Assembly (NCBI GenBank): GCA_938041455.1 | Contig: CALITO010000008.1 | Location: forward strand, 297,965 to 361,964 | From: an uncultured bacterium | Lineage (GTDB): Bacteria > Armatimonadota > JACIXR01 | Reading direction: 5' to 3' | Length of the DNA stretch: 64,000 bases | Part shown: piece by piece, positions 32,875 through 41,017 of the stretch | Position numbering within the stretch: position 1 is the first letter of the stretch | Layout: each line of letters opens with the position of its first letter | Notes under the pieces: model-generated | What the model saw: only the letters and a program-made list of their open reading frames with translations | Told to the model about the DNA's origin: nothing | The model's database searches: none | Program-made: the position numbers and the translations under genes

Positions 32875-34787
32875 TTGCCCTCCGGTAGTTTATGAGAACT
32901 TGTAAAGCTTTTAACCACTTCATATTGAAATGTACCGGGGCTGGGAGTTGTGAACACCCAGACGATTCCTGCCTGTTCGAACGCTATCTTCATCGCCCTT
33001 TCAAGGTAATCCCTGGTTGGTCTTCCTAGTGGCCAAGACGAATGGGGAGTGAAATATAGGCAAGGAATGGCTATCTTGCCAGTTTTAAGATAATCGTTTA
33101 TCTCTAAGGGTAGCGTATTAGGATAAAGTCCGCACTCCTGATAAAGAGCGGAATTGTGCTGATAGCCCCATAGAAGAGCATCAATATAATCAAGATAGCC
33201 GGCTTGAGCGAATTCCTTCAAATTCTCGTGATATACACATACACCGAAAAGAAGTTTTGGATTAATTCTCTTCGATGTTTGGTATATCCGCTTGGTGTAA
33301 TCAAGGGTGAAGAAAGAAAGATTGGAATCAAAATCGTCTATCATCCAAAGGGTAAGATTGGGATAATTTAGAGAAATTGTGGCAATTGCCTCGGCCCATT
33401 TTTCATAATCCATATCAAAAGGTGGATACTTTCTTTCCGAGATAGGTTTGTCCCGTCCCACTGGTGCTTCAGATGGAGGAACGAGATAAACCCATACCTC
33501 TATTCCTTCTTTCAAGGCTTTATCGCAGAATTCCCCCAAACTGGAAAGTTCCATATCCGAGCGGTAGGCAATGAGGTAAGTATAGCAATTTACACCGAGG
33601 TCCTTTAAAAGGGATATAGTAGCATCAACATCGGGTGTCCCATCGGATTTGTATGACATACCTGCGTAGGCAGATATGATACCGCGATAGAAAGGGTTTG
33701 TTTTCGCTCTTTGCTTTACTTTCAAGATATTATCTCGCCTTATAGGTTCCATATTGCTTACGAGCAAGGTTTGTTCTAATTTTTCCTTACCCTGGATTAA
33801 CAATTCCATCTTATATGCCCCTTCGCTTAATGGGGGTAGATTAACATTTATTTCTCTAACTTTCTTTCCCTGTTCGAATTGTGCTACCTCATCCAGGTAA
33901 ACTATCGTCTTATCCTTGTTGTCTTTTATACACAGAGAGAATTTTTGCTGGGCAACGGGTTTACTTGCCACAAGGATGAGGTAGCAGTTTATCGGCTCAT
34001 TGGTAGGGTAAAAACTCGCGAGGATTACTTTCCCGTAGAAATCAAGAGGTAGACCCTCAGCAATGGGGCTCAAAGTTAACTCTTTCATCCCGCTTTTTAT
34101 CAATTTATATCGCGCTTGAATTTCCTCTTCTTGTAATGCCCGGGAATAAACTCGCACCTCATCAATACTCCCTTTGAGTGTCCATTGGGTATATCTTTCC
34201 CTGCCAAATCCTCCTATGACCACGGGAGCCAAATTATCGCCCGCCTTTTTGCCGGGGCTTTTTCCTTCCGCAACCTTGTTGCCATCTACATAGAGCAATA
34301 ACTTTGTTTGGTTCCGCACTCCCACTATGTAATGCCATTCTCCATCAGCGACATCTATTCCTTTTATTCTGATGTGTCCACCTTGGTAATAATCGCCAAA
34401 TTGCACTACTCCCTCATAATAGCCTAACCACCAAGCAGATTCAGAACCTGAGCCTGTCCATTTAGAGAGGTATATTTGAGGGGTTTTGCTCGAGTGTTTA
34501 ACCCAAGCTTCGATGGAATAGTCATTGGAAAAGGCAAAGCATAATTCCAATCCCCCACCGCATATTGCGGAACCTTTCCCATCCAGATAAAGAGCGCTAC
34601 CACTTACTCCTTTAACCCATTCCACTCCCTTAAGTTGGGCATTGTTCTCGTTCCCTGAGTAATCATAGGCTATAATGCCCTTCCCTTCGTCAAAGCTCCA
34701 ATAGGCAACCAAGCCAAGCTCTTGAGAAAAAGAAAGAAGGCTAAAGGGAAGGCATATAAGGAAAAGGAACATACTTAACCATCTCAT
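32865..34787 (-). CDS. Secreted LamG-domain protein with C-terminal TIM-barrel-like domain
   Basis: A 640-residue exported protein. Signal peptide about 1-21. A LamG/concanavalin-like domain covers about 25-225 (LVAYWSFDEG, SIEAWVKHSS, GEWHYIVGVRN, GSIDEVRVYSRAL), probably binding glycan. A linker beta domain follows (about 235-345). The C-terminal part (about 355-630) looks like an uncharacterised glycosidase-type barrel: DLGVNCYTYLIAYRSDM, GIEVWVYLVPPSE and LTLWMIDDFDSN, in which an acidic pair ends a strand. I do not recognise its family. It starts 11 bases after the oxidoreductase alpha gene and overlaps the GH55-like gene. Confidence 0.65.
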   Translation of the reverse strand: MRWLSMFLFLICLPFSLLSFSQELGLVAYWSFDEGKGIIAYDYSGNENNAQLKGVEWVKGVSGSALYLDGKGSAICGGGLELCFAFSNDYSIEAWVKHSSKTPQIYLSKWTGSGSESAWWLGYYEGVVQFGDYYQGGHIRIKGIDVADGEWHYIVGVRNQTKLLLYVDGNKVAEGKSPGKKAGDNLAPVVIGGFGRERYTQWTLKGSIDEVRVYSRALQEEEIQARYKLIKSGMKELTLSPIAEGLPLDFYGKVILASFYPTNEPINCYLILVASKPVAQQKFSLCIKDNKDKTIVYLDEVAQFEQGKKVREINVNLPPLSEGAYKMELLIQGKEKLEQTLLVSNMEPIRRDNILKVKQRAKTNPFYRGIISAYAGMSYKSDGTPDVDATISLLKDLGVNCYTYLIAYRSDMELSSLGEFCDKALKEGIEVWVYLVPPSEAPVGRDKPISERKYPPFDMDYEKWAEAIATISLNYPNLTLWMIDDFDSNLSFFTLDYTKRIYQTSKRINPKLLFGVCVYHENLKEFAQAGYLDYIDALLWGYQHNSALYQECGLYPNTLPLEINDYLKTGKIAIPCLYFTPHSSWPLGRPTRDYLERAMKIAFEQAGIVWVFTTPSPGTFQYEVVKSFTSSHKLPEGKWQ

Positions 34788-34798
34788 ACCTTCATATT

Positions 34799-35848
34799 TT
34801 AATCTGTCAGGATTTCCTTAACTTTCGCAAGGACTTCTTTTGGCATCGGGATAACACCGCCTGTGCGCCCGTAGAAATGCACGGGGCACCTACATTCTAC
34901 AGAAAGTTTCACATCTTCTATCATCTGTCCCATGCTCATCTCCACCACCAGCATAGCTTTTACCTTTCCAGCCAGTTCCCAAAGCCTCTTGGAGGGGAAG
35001 GGAAAGAGGGTGATAGGGCGGAAAAGTCCCACTTTAAAGCCCTCTTTTCTTGCCAAATCTACGACCATTTTGCAAACACGGGCAGATGTTCCATAAGCGA
35101 CGAGGATTATCTCCGCGTCATCCGTCTCTATCTCCTGCCACCTCGTTTCCTTGTCTTTTATCTCTTCATACTTGGCGAAAATCCTTCGGTTTATCTTCTC
35201 CAACTCTTCCCCTACTATTATAAGCGAGTTTATTATATTCTTCTTTCTCCCTTTTGCTCCCGTTGTTGCCCAGGGCTTTGGGGGCGGAGTAGGTTGGGGA
35301 AGATGTCCAATCTCCACGGGTTCCATTGTTTGCCCGAGGACCCCATCGGCGAGTACCATAACGGGATGCCTATATCTATCGGCTATATCGAAAGCGAGAT
35401 ATGTCAGTTCATACATTTCCTGTCCAGACCAGGGCGCAAGAGTAATGAGGTGATAGTCTCCATGTCCGCCACCTTTAACCGCTTGGAAGTAATCAGATTG
35501 AGCAGCAAGGACATTGCCTAGTCCGGGACCTCCCCTAACTACATTCACTATCACACAAGGGAGTTCACAAGTAACGAGGTAAGAGATTCCCTCCTGCATA
35601 AGGGATATACCGGGCGATGAAGAAGTGGTTATCGCCCTTGCACCAGCTGCAGCAGCTCCGTAGACCATATTTATCGCTGCGACTTCGCTTTCTGCCTGGA
35701 GATAGACACCACCTACCTCGGGCATCCGCTTTGACATATGTTCGGGTATCTCGTTTTGGGGAGTAATTGGGTAGCCGAAGAATAGCCTACAGCCCGCAGC
35801 GATAGCTCCCTCAGCGATGGCAATATTTCCCTTTATTAGAACCTTCAT
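34799..35848 (-). CDS. 2-oxoacid:ferredoxin oxidoreductase, alpha subunit
   Basis: A 349-residue subunit with the pyrimidine-binding domain of pyruvate:ferredoxin-type enzymes: FFGYPITPQNEIPEHM, LQAESEVAAINMVYGAAAA, TTSSSPGISLMQEG and a C-terminal domain with VAYGTSARV and GLFRPITLFPFP. The YPITPQNE form fits the Vor/Kor group (branched-chain or 2-oxoglutarate). It carries part of the TPP site and pairs with the beta subunit encoded at 29934-30668. GGAGGTGAGAG precedes the ATG, and the ferredoxin-like delta subunit ends 4 bases upstream. The gene downstream is a secreted LamG protein, not the expected beta subunit. Confidence 0.9.
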   Translation of the reverse strand: MKVLIKGNIAIAEGAIAAGCRLFFGYPITPQNEIPEHMSKRMPEVGGVYLQAESEVAAINMVYGAAAAGARAITTSSSPGISLMQEGISYLVTCELPCVIVNVVRGGPGLGNVLAAQSDYFQAVKGGGHGDYHLITLAPWSGQEMYELTYLAFDIADRYRHPVMVLADGVLGQTMEPVEIGHLPQPTPPPKPWATTGAKGRKKNIINSLIIVGEELEKINRRIFAKYEEIKDKETRWQEIETDDAEIILVAYGTSARVCKMVVDLARKEGFKVGLFRPITLFPFPSKRLWELAGKVKAMLVVEMSMGQMIEDVKLSVECRCPVHFYGRTGGVIPMPKEVLAKVKEILTD

Positions 35849-35852
35849 CCTC

Positions 35853-36056
35853 TCACCTCCAAACTTCTATAGCAGCTTCCGGGCACATCAGAGCACAGAA
35901 GGTGCAGCCAATGCATTTCTCCTCATCTGTGAACTGGGCTGGATGAACTCCTCTTTGGTTAAAGGTGTCAGAAAAGACGATGATTTTTCTCGGGCAGAAT
36001 TCAATACATAAACCACAGCCCTTACAGCGCTCTTGGTCTATCACTATCTTCGGCAT
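35853..36056 (-). CDS. 2-oxoacid:ferredoxin oxidoreductase, delta subunit (2x4Fe-4S ferredoxin)
   Basis: A 67-residue ferredoxin domain with two CxxCxxCxxxCP sets (Cys11, 14, 17, 21 and Cys48, 51, 54, 58). It passes electrons from the oxidoreductase core to external ferredoxin. GAGGAG lies eight bases before the ATG and a TTGACC-17-TAAAAT promoter lies 47 bases upstream. It is the first gene of a delta-alpha transcript that appears to continue into the two secreted polysaccharide genes. Confidence 0.9.
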   Translation of the reverse strand: MPKIVIDQERCKGCGLCIEFCPRKIIVFSDTFNQRGVHPAQFTDEEKCIGCTFCALMCPEAAIEVWR

Positions 36057-36102
36057 TCAAGCTTCTCCTCGCTTTAAAAATCTACAACGAAAGCAGCTTA
36101 AA

Positions 36103-36131
36103 ATTTTATTTCTAAAACCCCAGAAGGTCAA
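36103..36131 (-). promoter_or_regulatory. Sigma70-type promoter for the oxidoreductase delta-alpha genes
   Basis: On the minus strand TTGACC (36126-36131), a 17-base spacer and TAAAAT (36103-36108) lie in the 89-base gap after the malate dehydrogenase gene, with about 40 bases of leader before the ATG at 36056. No terminator hairpin for the upstream gene is evident in the gap. Confidence 0.6.
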
Positions 36132-36145
36132 GGAGAATTAGTATT

Positions 36146-37090
36146 TTACATAAGGGGCGAGGAAAAATCATCGCTTTTACAGACGCTGGCTATTACCCTG
36201 TGAAGGGTTTGGTAGGAGATGTTCAATGATTTTCTTTCTTCTTCATTCAAAGGGGGCTGGATTAACCCCTCTATCCCTCTCTCTCCTACCACGCAAGGGA
36301 GGGATAGACATACATCATCAAAGCCCATTTCCCCTTCAATATAAAGGGAAAGGGGAAGGATTGAACGAGAGTTTTTATCTATCGCTTCTATCACCTTCAG
36401 CCCGGCTAATGCTACAGCGGTTCCGGCTCCACCCTTTAACCTTATCATCTCCGCTCCTGCTTTCCTCACTTTTTCCTTTATCTCCTCAAGCATTTCCTCA
36501 CTCACCCCTGGATAAGATAGGAGGGGAATACCTTCCACACTCGCTATGCTGAAAGGGAAGACCATTGAATCGCCGTGCTCGCCAAGGACCATCGCCTGGA
36601 CATTTCTTGGATCCACTTTGAGAGCAGAGGCAAGATAGGAACGAAGCCGAATTGTATCAAGCAGAGTTCCAAGGCCTATTATCCTCTCTTTTAAGAAACC
36701 GCTCTCCTTATGAGCGACATAGGTTAGGACATCAACCGGATTGGAGATAACAAGCAGGATGGATTCTTCTTTTTTCCATTCCCTTAACTGAGTTAGGATA
36801 TTCCTGAATATTGCCAGATTCTTTTGGATTAAGGATAACCTGCTCTCATCTGGTGCCCGTCTTACCCCCGCGGTTACAACGAAGATATCTGCTCCCTTAG
36901 CTTTTTCCCTATCAGAAGAGAAAGTTTGGGGGTAAGCCTCTGCTGTGCCCTGAAGTAAATCTTCTACCTCCCCTGCCGATAGTTCCTCTCTCACATCCAA
37001 AAGAATTATCTCTTTTCCTACTCCTCTCATTTGAAGAGCGAAGGCGAGTGTCGCACCAACCTTTCCCGTCCCTATTATTGCTATTTTCAT
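36146..37090 (-). CDS. mdh: Malate dehydrogenase (LDH-like type)
   Basis: A 314-residue NAD-dependent 2-hydroxyacid dehydrogenase. IIGTGKVGATLA is the dinucleotide loop and Asp32 in ILLDV favours NAD over NADP. In the mobile loop TAGVRRAPDESR the specificity position is Arg78, as in malate dehydrogenases, where lactate dehydrogenases have Gln. SNPVDVLTYVA and LGEHGDSMV (catalytic His) follow. It should interconvert malate and oxaloacetate. The ATG overlaps the stop of the aldo/keto reductase-like gene (ATGA). LDH is the alternative but the Arg argues against it. Confidence 0.85.
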   Translation of the reverse strand: MKIAIIGTGKVGATLAFALQMRGVGKEIILLDVREELSAGEVEDLLQGTAEAYPQTFSSDREKAKGADIFVVTAGVRRAPDESRLSLIQKNLAIFRNILTQLREWKKEESILLVISNPVDVLTYVAHKESGFLKERIIGLGTLLDTIRLRSYLASALKVDPRNVQAMVLGEHGDSMVFPFSIASVEGIPLLSYPGVSEEMLEEIKEKVRKAGAEMIRLKGGAGTAVALAGLKVIEAIDKNSRSILPLSLYIEGEMGFDDVCLSLPCVVGERGIEGLIQPPLNEEERKSLNISYQTLHRVIASVCKSDDFSSPLM

Positions 37091-37908
37091 TTCTCTGTCT
37101 CCAAAAGCGATTTGCTGGGGGAATAGAGGAGTTTAATTTCCCCTTTACCACAAAGAAGCGCATTCACTATCTCAACATCTTCTTCTACTTCTTCTCTACT
37201 CATAAAGCCTATTGCTATAGGGTCGTTAGGTTTTGAATTGGCAAGGACATAGGAAAGCGCCTCATAGGGCATAACTCTTCCCGCAGCCAATGGTTTAATT
37301 ATCATCACAGGCTTCGGTGTTTGGCGGATTATCTGTGCCTGCCAGTTAGTTTCAACAGCACATAGGAAGCCGGCTATGTTAAGGGGAAGTATGTAACATT
37401 CGACATCGTAGCCTCTGGATTCTGCTAAGAGAAGGGTCTCAGGACGATGGGTTGATAAACCCGGGACCATACCGCTCTGTCTAATAAGAGATAAGAGTTC
37501 CTCAATTCCCTCTATGCGGTTTTCCCCACTTACGAGATGGCTGTCAGTGTAAGAAGCGTGTATTAGGCAAATCTCGGCTTTCTGCTTTGCAAGCCACTTT
37601 ATGTCCTCCATCTGCTTTTCCTTCTCCTTGTGACCGTAGGTTGTGGAAATCCATATCATCTTCCGTCCTGTTTGGTCCTGAACCACTTTACGAGCATCAG
37701 CAAGCTTCTGGTCAGAAGGGCCGAGGAAGGAGTTTATGCCATTTTCAAGGCAAACCTTCATAACTTCTGCTATCCTTTCAACGGTGAAATATCTCTTCAT
37801 AAAGGTGTCCTTGGCATAGGAAAAATGGGAAAAGCCAAGGAACGAATTAGTGCCACAAATTAGCTTGGAAATTTTATGTTCTCCGATTTCGATTAAAGGT
37901 AGAGCCAT
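37087..37908 (-). CDS. Aldo/keto reductase-like TIM-barrel protein of unknown function
   Basis: About 273 residues from the ATG at 37908, chosen because GGAGGTTG lies ten bases upstream and the sequence MALPLIEIGEHKISKLICG looks like the first strand of an aldo/keto reductase-type barrel. A longer frame (to 37980) adds unlikely residues. Segments such as ICGTNSFLGFSHF, ENGINSFLGPSDQ and the late PLAAGRVMPYEAL resemble the barrel, but the Asp-Tyr-Lys-His tetrad of true aldo/keto reductases is not clear. Function unknown. It is coupled to mdh by ATGA. Confidence 0.55.
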   Translation of the reverse strand: MALPLIEIGEHKISKLICGTNSFLGFSHFSYAKDTFMKRYFTVERIAEVMKVCLENGINSFLGPSDQKLADARKVVQDQTGRKMIWISTTYGHKEKEKQMEDIKWLAKQKAEICLIHASYTDSHLVSGENRIEGIEELLSLIRQSGMVPGLSTHRPETLLLAESRGYDVECYILPLNIAGFLCAVETNWQAQIIRQTPKPVMIIKPLAAGRVMPYEALSYVLANSKPNDPIAIGFMSREEVEEDVEIVNALLCGKGEIKLLYSPSKSLLETEK

Positions 37909-37985
37909 TCTCTTATCAACCTCCAAAACAAAAGTTAGGGTAAAAAGAATGTTCAAGCAATGGTTTTGTTGAATATACAATACCG

Positions 37986-39998
37986 TTACATCTCTATTTC
38001 CACCACAGTGAAGGAATGAGGTGGAAGGAAAAACTTTAGGGAACCATTACTTAGCTCCACGGGAAGTTCAATGACTCTTACATTCTGAGGGTTATCCTCA
38101 TTAGTGGCGTCAACACTTGGTCCGGTTAGTGAGAAAACCTTGGCTTTCCTTGTCTTTACCCCTTCTATCTCCGTTTCAATAGATTGCTCCAGTTCCTTGT
38201 TAACTATCGCTACATATACTTTCTTTCCATCCTTGCTCTTGCTTGCCACAACACTCAAATAAGGGACTGCCCCTAAGTTGGAGGGTTGAAACTTTTCTAC
38301 CTTTACATTTCGTATCCATATCTTTCCCTTGCTCCCCTCTCCTTCCAACCGCCTCGCTAATATCTCTATCTCCTTGGTATCGGGTAAGGTGATGTAGTCC
38401 ACGCTAACCTTTTGCCAATCTGAGCTTTTTACTTCCTCAGAGAGGGCTGCCGATTGCGTTGCCCCCCATCCTCTTCCATCCCCGACCTGTATTTGAGCCC
38501 CTCTTGATTTTTCTAATCCCTCGGTCTTTATCTCTGCGCTCACTCTATAGCCCATCAGGGGCTGAGCTGGCATTTTCTTCCTCGCATGATAGTAATTGAG
38601 CTCCTCTTCCGTTTGAATCTCTACCAAGAGTGTTCCGTCTATCTCCTCGTGCTTTACTCCCTCAATATCGCGTAGTTCCCATTTCTGTTTGGGGAGGATA
38701 TTCCCGGGATAAAGTCTAAATTGGCTGGGTTTCCCTATCTGAGCCATAACACCGTAGCCTCCCAAGGTGTCATAACTATCACATTCAACTTTTGCGTCTA
38801 TTAATATATCACCAAAATAGTGATGGTATAGCCAGAAGACCCAGTAGGCGGGACGCAGGGTATAAGGGGGATTGTATCCTTTCACCATCCCCCAATATTC
38901 ATTGGCAAATTGCCAGTATTGTGCATTGGCGATATGGAACTCGGGTTGTAGGAAAACCTGCAGGAGTTCCGCTACAACGAGGGCACAACCAAGACTGAGC
39001 CTGTAGGGAATGGGATTTTCCTGGACGAAATGACCGTTGAACTCGGTTATTGCTAGCGGGATGTTCCTTCCCGTAGTTTCTCTTATGAATTCCCTTATTT
39101 CTCGATAATATTCGGCTATTTGGCGAGGACCGGCGAGAGCGAGTGGGAAAAGGGTTTTTGCCTCAGGGACACCATCGTTTCTATAATAAAGGGGAATATA
39201 GGCGTGATGAATGTAGAAATCGGCGATGTCTCCCGTTAGCTTGACCACTGTCTTTGTCCAGGGGTTAATTTGGGGCGTCACATCATTGAAGAGAACTGCT
39301 CCAAGTTTTATCTTAGGGTCAACCTTCTTCATAAAAGAACGGTATTGGCGGTAGAGACCAGCATATTCCTCGGGTGAGAAGCGGCGCCCTTTATGGTCGC
39401 CATGGTCACTCTCGTTTCCAAACTCAAACCAGATTACATTCCAGGGTTCTTTCCTCCCATCTTCCGCTCTTTTCCTCGCCCAGGGGTGTTTACCATCGTC
39501 TGGAGCATTGAGATACTCCACAAGATCAGCCGCGTCTTGAGGTGAGCCGAAATACTCGGCAATTGTTATTATAGGGATAGCTTTTACAGCTTCGCAAAAG
39601 CGGAGGAATTCTGGAAGCCCGAACTTTTGCTGAGGGCGTTCGCTTAATGGTCCAATCGTCTTCTTCCAATTAAAGAGATGAGAACCACAGCCACCGGGGT
39701 AGCGGGCAACGGTCATACCTATATCTTTCGCAAATTTTACCATTTCTGGAACAGGCTGGTTGTCTTCAGGGTCCCAGATACCTGCCCCTCTATCAGCGTA
39801 TTCCGGACTCGCCCATTCCCAAGCTCCATATTGATAACCCAACTGGTTATTGCCGAAGACGAGTTTGTTTACCTCGCCTAGTTTCTTGTGGGGATTAAGG
39901 CGGATGGTGGCGAATTTCCCCGCTTCGCCATAGGCTGAGGGTGATAGAATGATGCCCAAAAGACCACATATTAGAGAAAAAATCAATTCCTTGACCAT
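37986..39998 (-). CDS. Secreted GH51-like alpha-L-arabinofuranosidase
   Basis: A 670-residue exported enzyme (signal peptide about 1-24). The clan GH-A barrel has ARYPGGCGSHLFNW (about 98-111), FEFGNESDHG with acid/base Glu196 and LAITEFNGHF with nucleophile Glu319, matching GH51 arabinofuranosidases. A carbohydrate-binding-like beta domain seems to be inserted at about 430-570 before the C-terminal jelly roll, which ends with HSFTVVEIEM, typical of GH51 ends. It should release arabinose from plant-type polysaccharides; other GH51 activities are possible. It lies 33 bases after the type II secretion F gene, with no clear terminator between them. Confidence 0.8.
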   Translation of the reverse strand: MVKELIFSLICGLLGIILSPSAYGEAGKFATIRLNPHKKLGEVNKLVFGNNQLGYQYGAWEWASPEYADRGAGIWDPEDNQPVPEMVKFAKDIGMTVARYPGGCGSHLFNWKKTIGPLSERPQQKFGLPEFLRFCEAVKAIPIITIAEYFGSPQDAADLVEYLNAPDDGKHPWARKRAEDGRKEPWNVIWFEFGNESDHGDHKGRRFSPEEYAGLYRQYRSFMKKVDPKIKLGAVLFNDVTPQINPWTKTVVKLTGDIADFYIHHAYIPLYYRNDGVPEAKTLFPLALAGPRQIAEYYREIREFIRETTGRNIPLAITEFNGHFVQENPIPYRLSLGCALVVAELLQVFLQPEFHIANAQYWQFANEYWGMVKGYNPPYTLRPAYWVFWLYHHYFGDILIDAKVECDSYDTLGGYGVMAQIGKPSQFRLYPGNILPKQKWELRDIEGVKHEEIDGTLLVEIQTEEELNYYHARKKMPAQPLMGYRVSAEIKTEGLEKSRGAQIQVGDGRGWGATQSAALSEEVKSSDWQKVSVDYITLPDTKEIEILARRLEGEGSKGKIWIRNVKVEKFQPSNLGAVPYLSVVASKSKDGKKVYVAIVNKELEQSIETEIEGVKTRKAKVFSLTGPSVDATNEDNPQNVRVIELPVELSNGSLKFFLPPHSFTVVEIEM

Positions 39999-40031
39999 CG
40001 TTCATTCACCTTATTTTTATTATTTGTGAGC

Positions 40032-41015
40032 TCAGGGCTTCATTAACACTTCATAGTAGCTTGCATAAAAGCCGATTATATATCTGGCAATCCATAAAGC
40101 AACAAGGAGATAAAAACCTATAGAGGAAGAGACAATCCAACGCTGTGCGGAAGCTCCCGCTTCTTGCTCTAACCGCTGGGCGCTGAACTCCAGAGCTTCC
40201 GGTAATCGTCCCCCTTCTTCTCCCGCCATCAGCATACTTACCACCCAGGGGGGGAGTAATCTCGTTCTTCCCAGGGCAGCTGATAACCTTTCCCCTTTCC
40301 TTACCTCAGGTTCTATAGTTTCCACCTTTCTCTTTATATCCCAGCTTCCTGAACTTTCGCCCGCGAGTCTGAGGGCCTCGGGCACAGAAATCCCTGCCAT
40401 ATAGAGATGAGAAAGGATTGTAAGGAAGCGAGCCATTGCAAACTTCTTTGTTAAACCGGATACAAGCGGTAGATTCGATTTAAGCGCATCTAAAATTAAA
40501 TGAGAGACACGAGGGGGAATTATTAACTTTATAATGGTGAAATAAAGGGCGACGAGAAGTCCACCCACTAAAATGTAGCGTATGGCAAGAGATAAAGCTC
40601 CTTTTTCGCCAAACAGGACCCCACTCAATAAGGAAGGGAACACGAGGATGACGAAAAGCGCCACCACAATGAGAATTTTCGGATACAGTGTCCAAGTGCT
40701 CAATCTCCGCCTATACTCCATATCCCTTTCTATTAGATTGGCTACATTAGCGCAAGCATCTGCTAATTTACCTCCCGCTTCCCCTGCCATTAGGAGGTTG
40801 ATTATTAAAGGAGGAAAGGCATCAGGGAATCTCTTGAGGGTGGAAGAAAGGGTATTACCCTTGCTCACCTCCTCCTTAATTTGGGGAATGATGCGCTTGA
40901 GGGAAAGGGGTGGGTGAGTTTCCAGAACACCCAACGCTTGCACTACCCCCATTCCCGCGCCAAGCTGATACTGCATTTCCCTGAAAAATGATGCCAAATC
41001 GCCCAGGCTTGCCAT
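40032..41015 (-). CDS. Type II secretion/type IV pilus inner-membrane protein (GspF/PilC family)
   Basis: About 327 residues from the ATG at 41015, which has GAGGGTGA six bases upstream; a TTG at 41021 overlaps the upstream stop. Two T2SF helical domains (about 10-115 and 190-310) carry FFREMQYQLGAGMGVVQAL with LMAGEAGGKLADA, and ILSHLYMAGISVPEALRLA with LMAGEEGGRLPEA. Three hydrophobic helices lie near 110-130, 140-165 and 300-320. It should be the membrane platform of a pilus or type II secretion system, but no ATPase, pilin or secretin gene is near, so it is an orphan here, between a radical SAM gene and a GH51 gene. Confidence 0.85.
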   Translation of the reverse strand: MASLGDLASFFREMQYQLGAGMGVVQALGVLETHPPLSLKRIIPQIKEEVSKGNTLSSTLKRFPDAFPPLIINLLMAGEAGGKLADACANVANLIERDMEYRRRLSTWTLYPKILIVVALFVILVFPSLLSGVLFGEKGALSLAIRYILVGGLLVALYFTIIKLIIPPRVSHLILDALKSNLPLVSGLTKKFAMARFLTILSHLYMAGISVPEALRLAGESSGSWDIKRKVETIEPEVRKGERLSAALGRTRLLPPWVVSMLMAGEEGGRLPEALEFSAQRLEQEAGASAQRWIVSSSIGFYLLVALWIARYIIGFYASYYEVLMKP

Positions 41016-41017
41016 TC

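Noticed and set aside
36146..37090. L-lactate dehydrogenase
   Set aside because: The specificity residue in the TAGVRRAP loop is Arg, as in malate dehydrogenase, not Gln.
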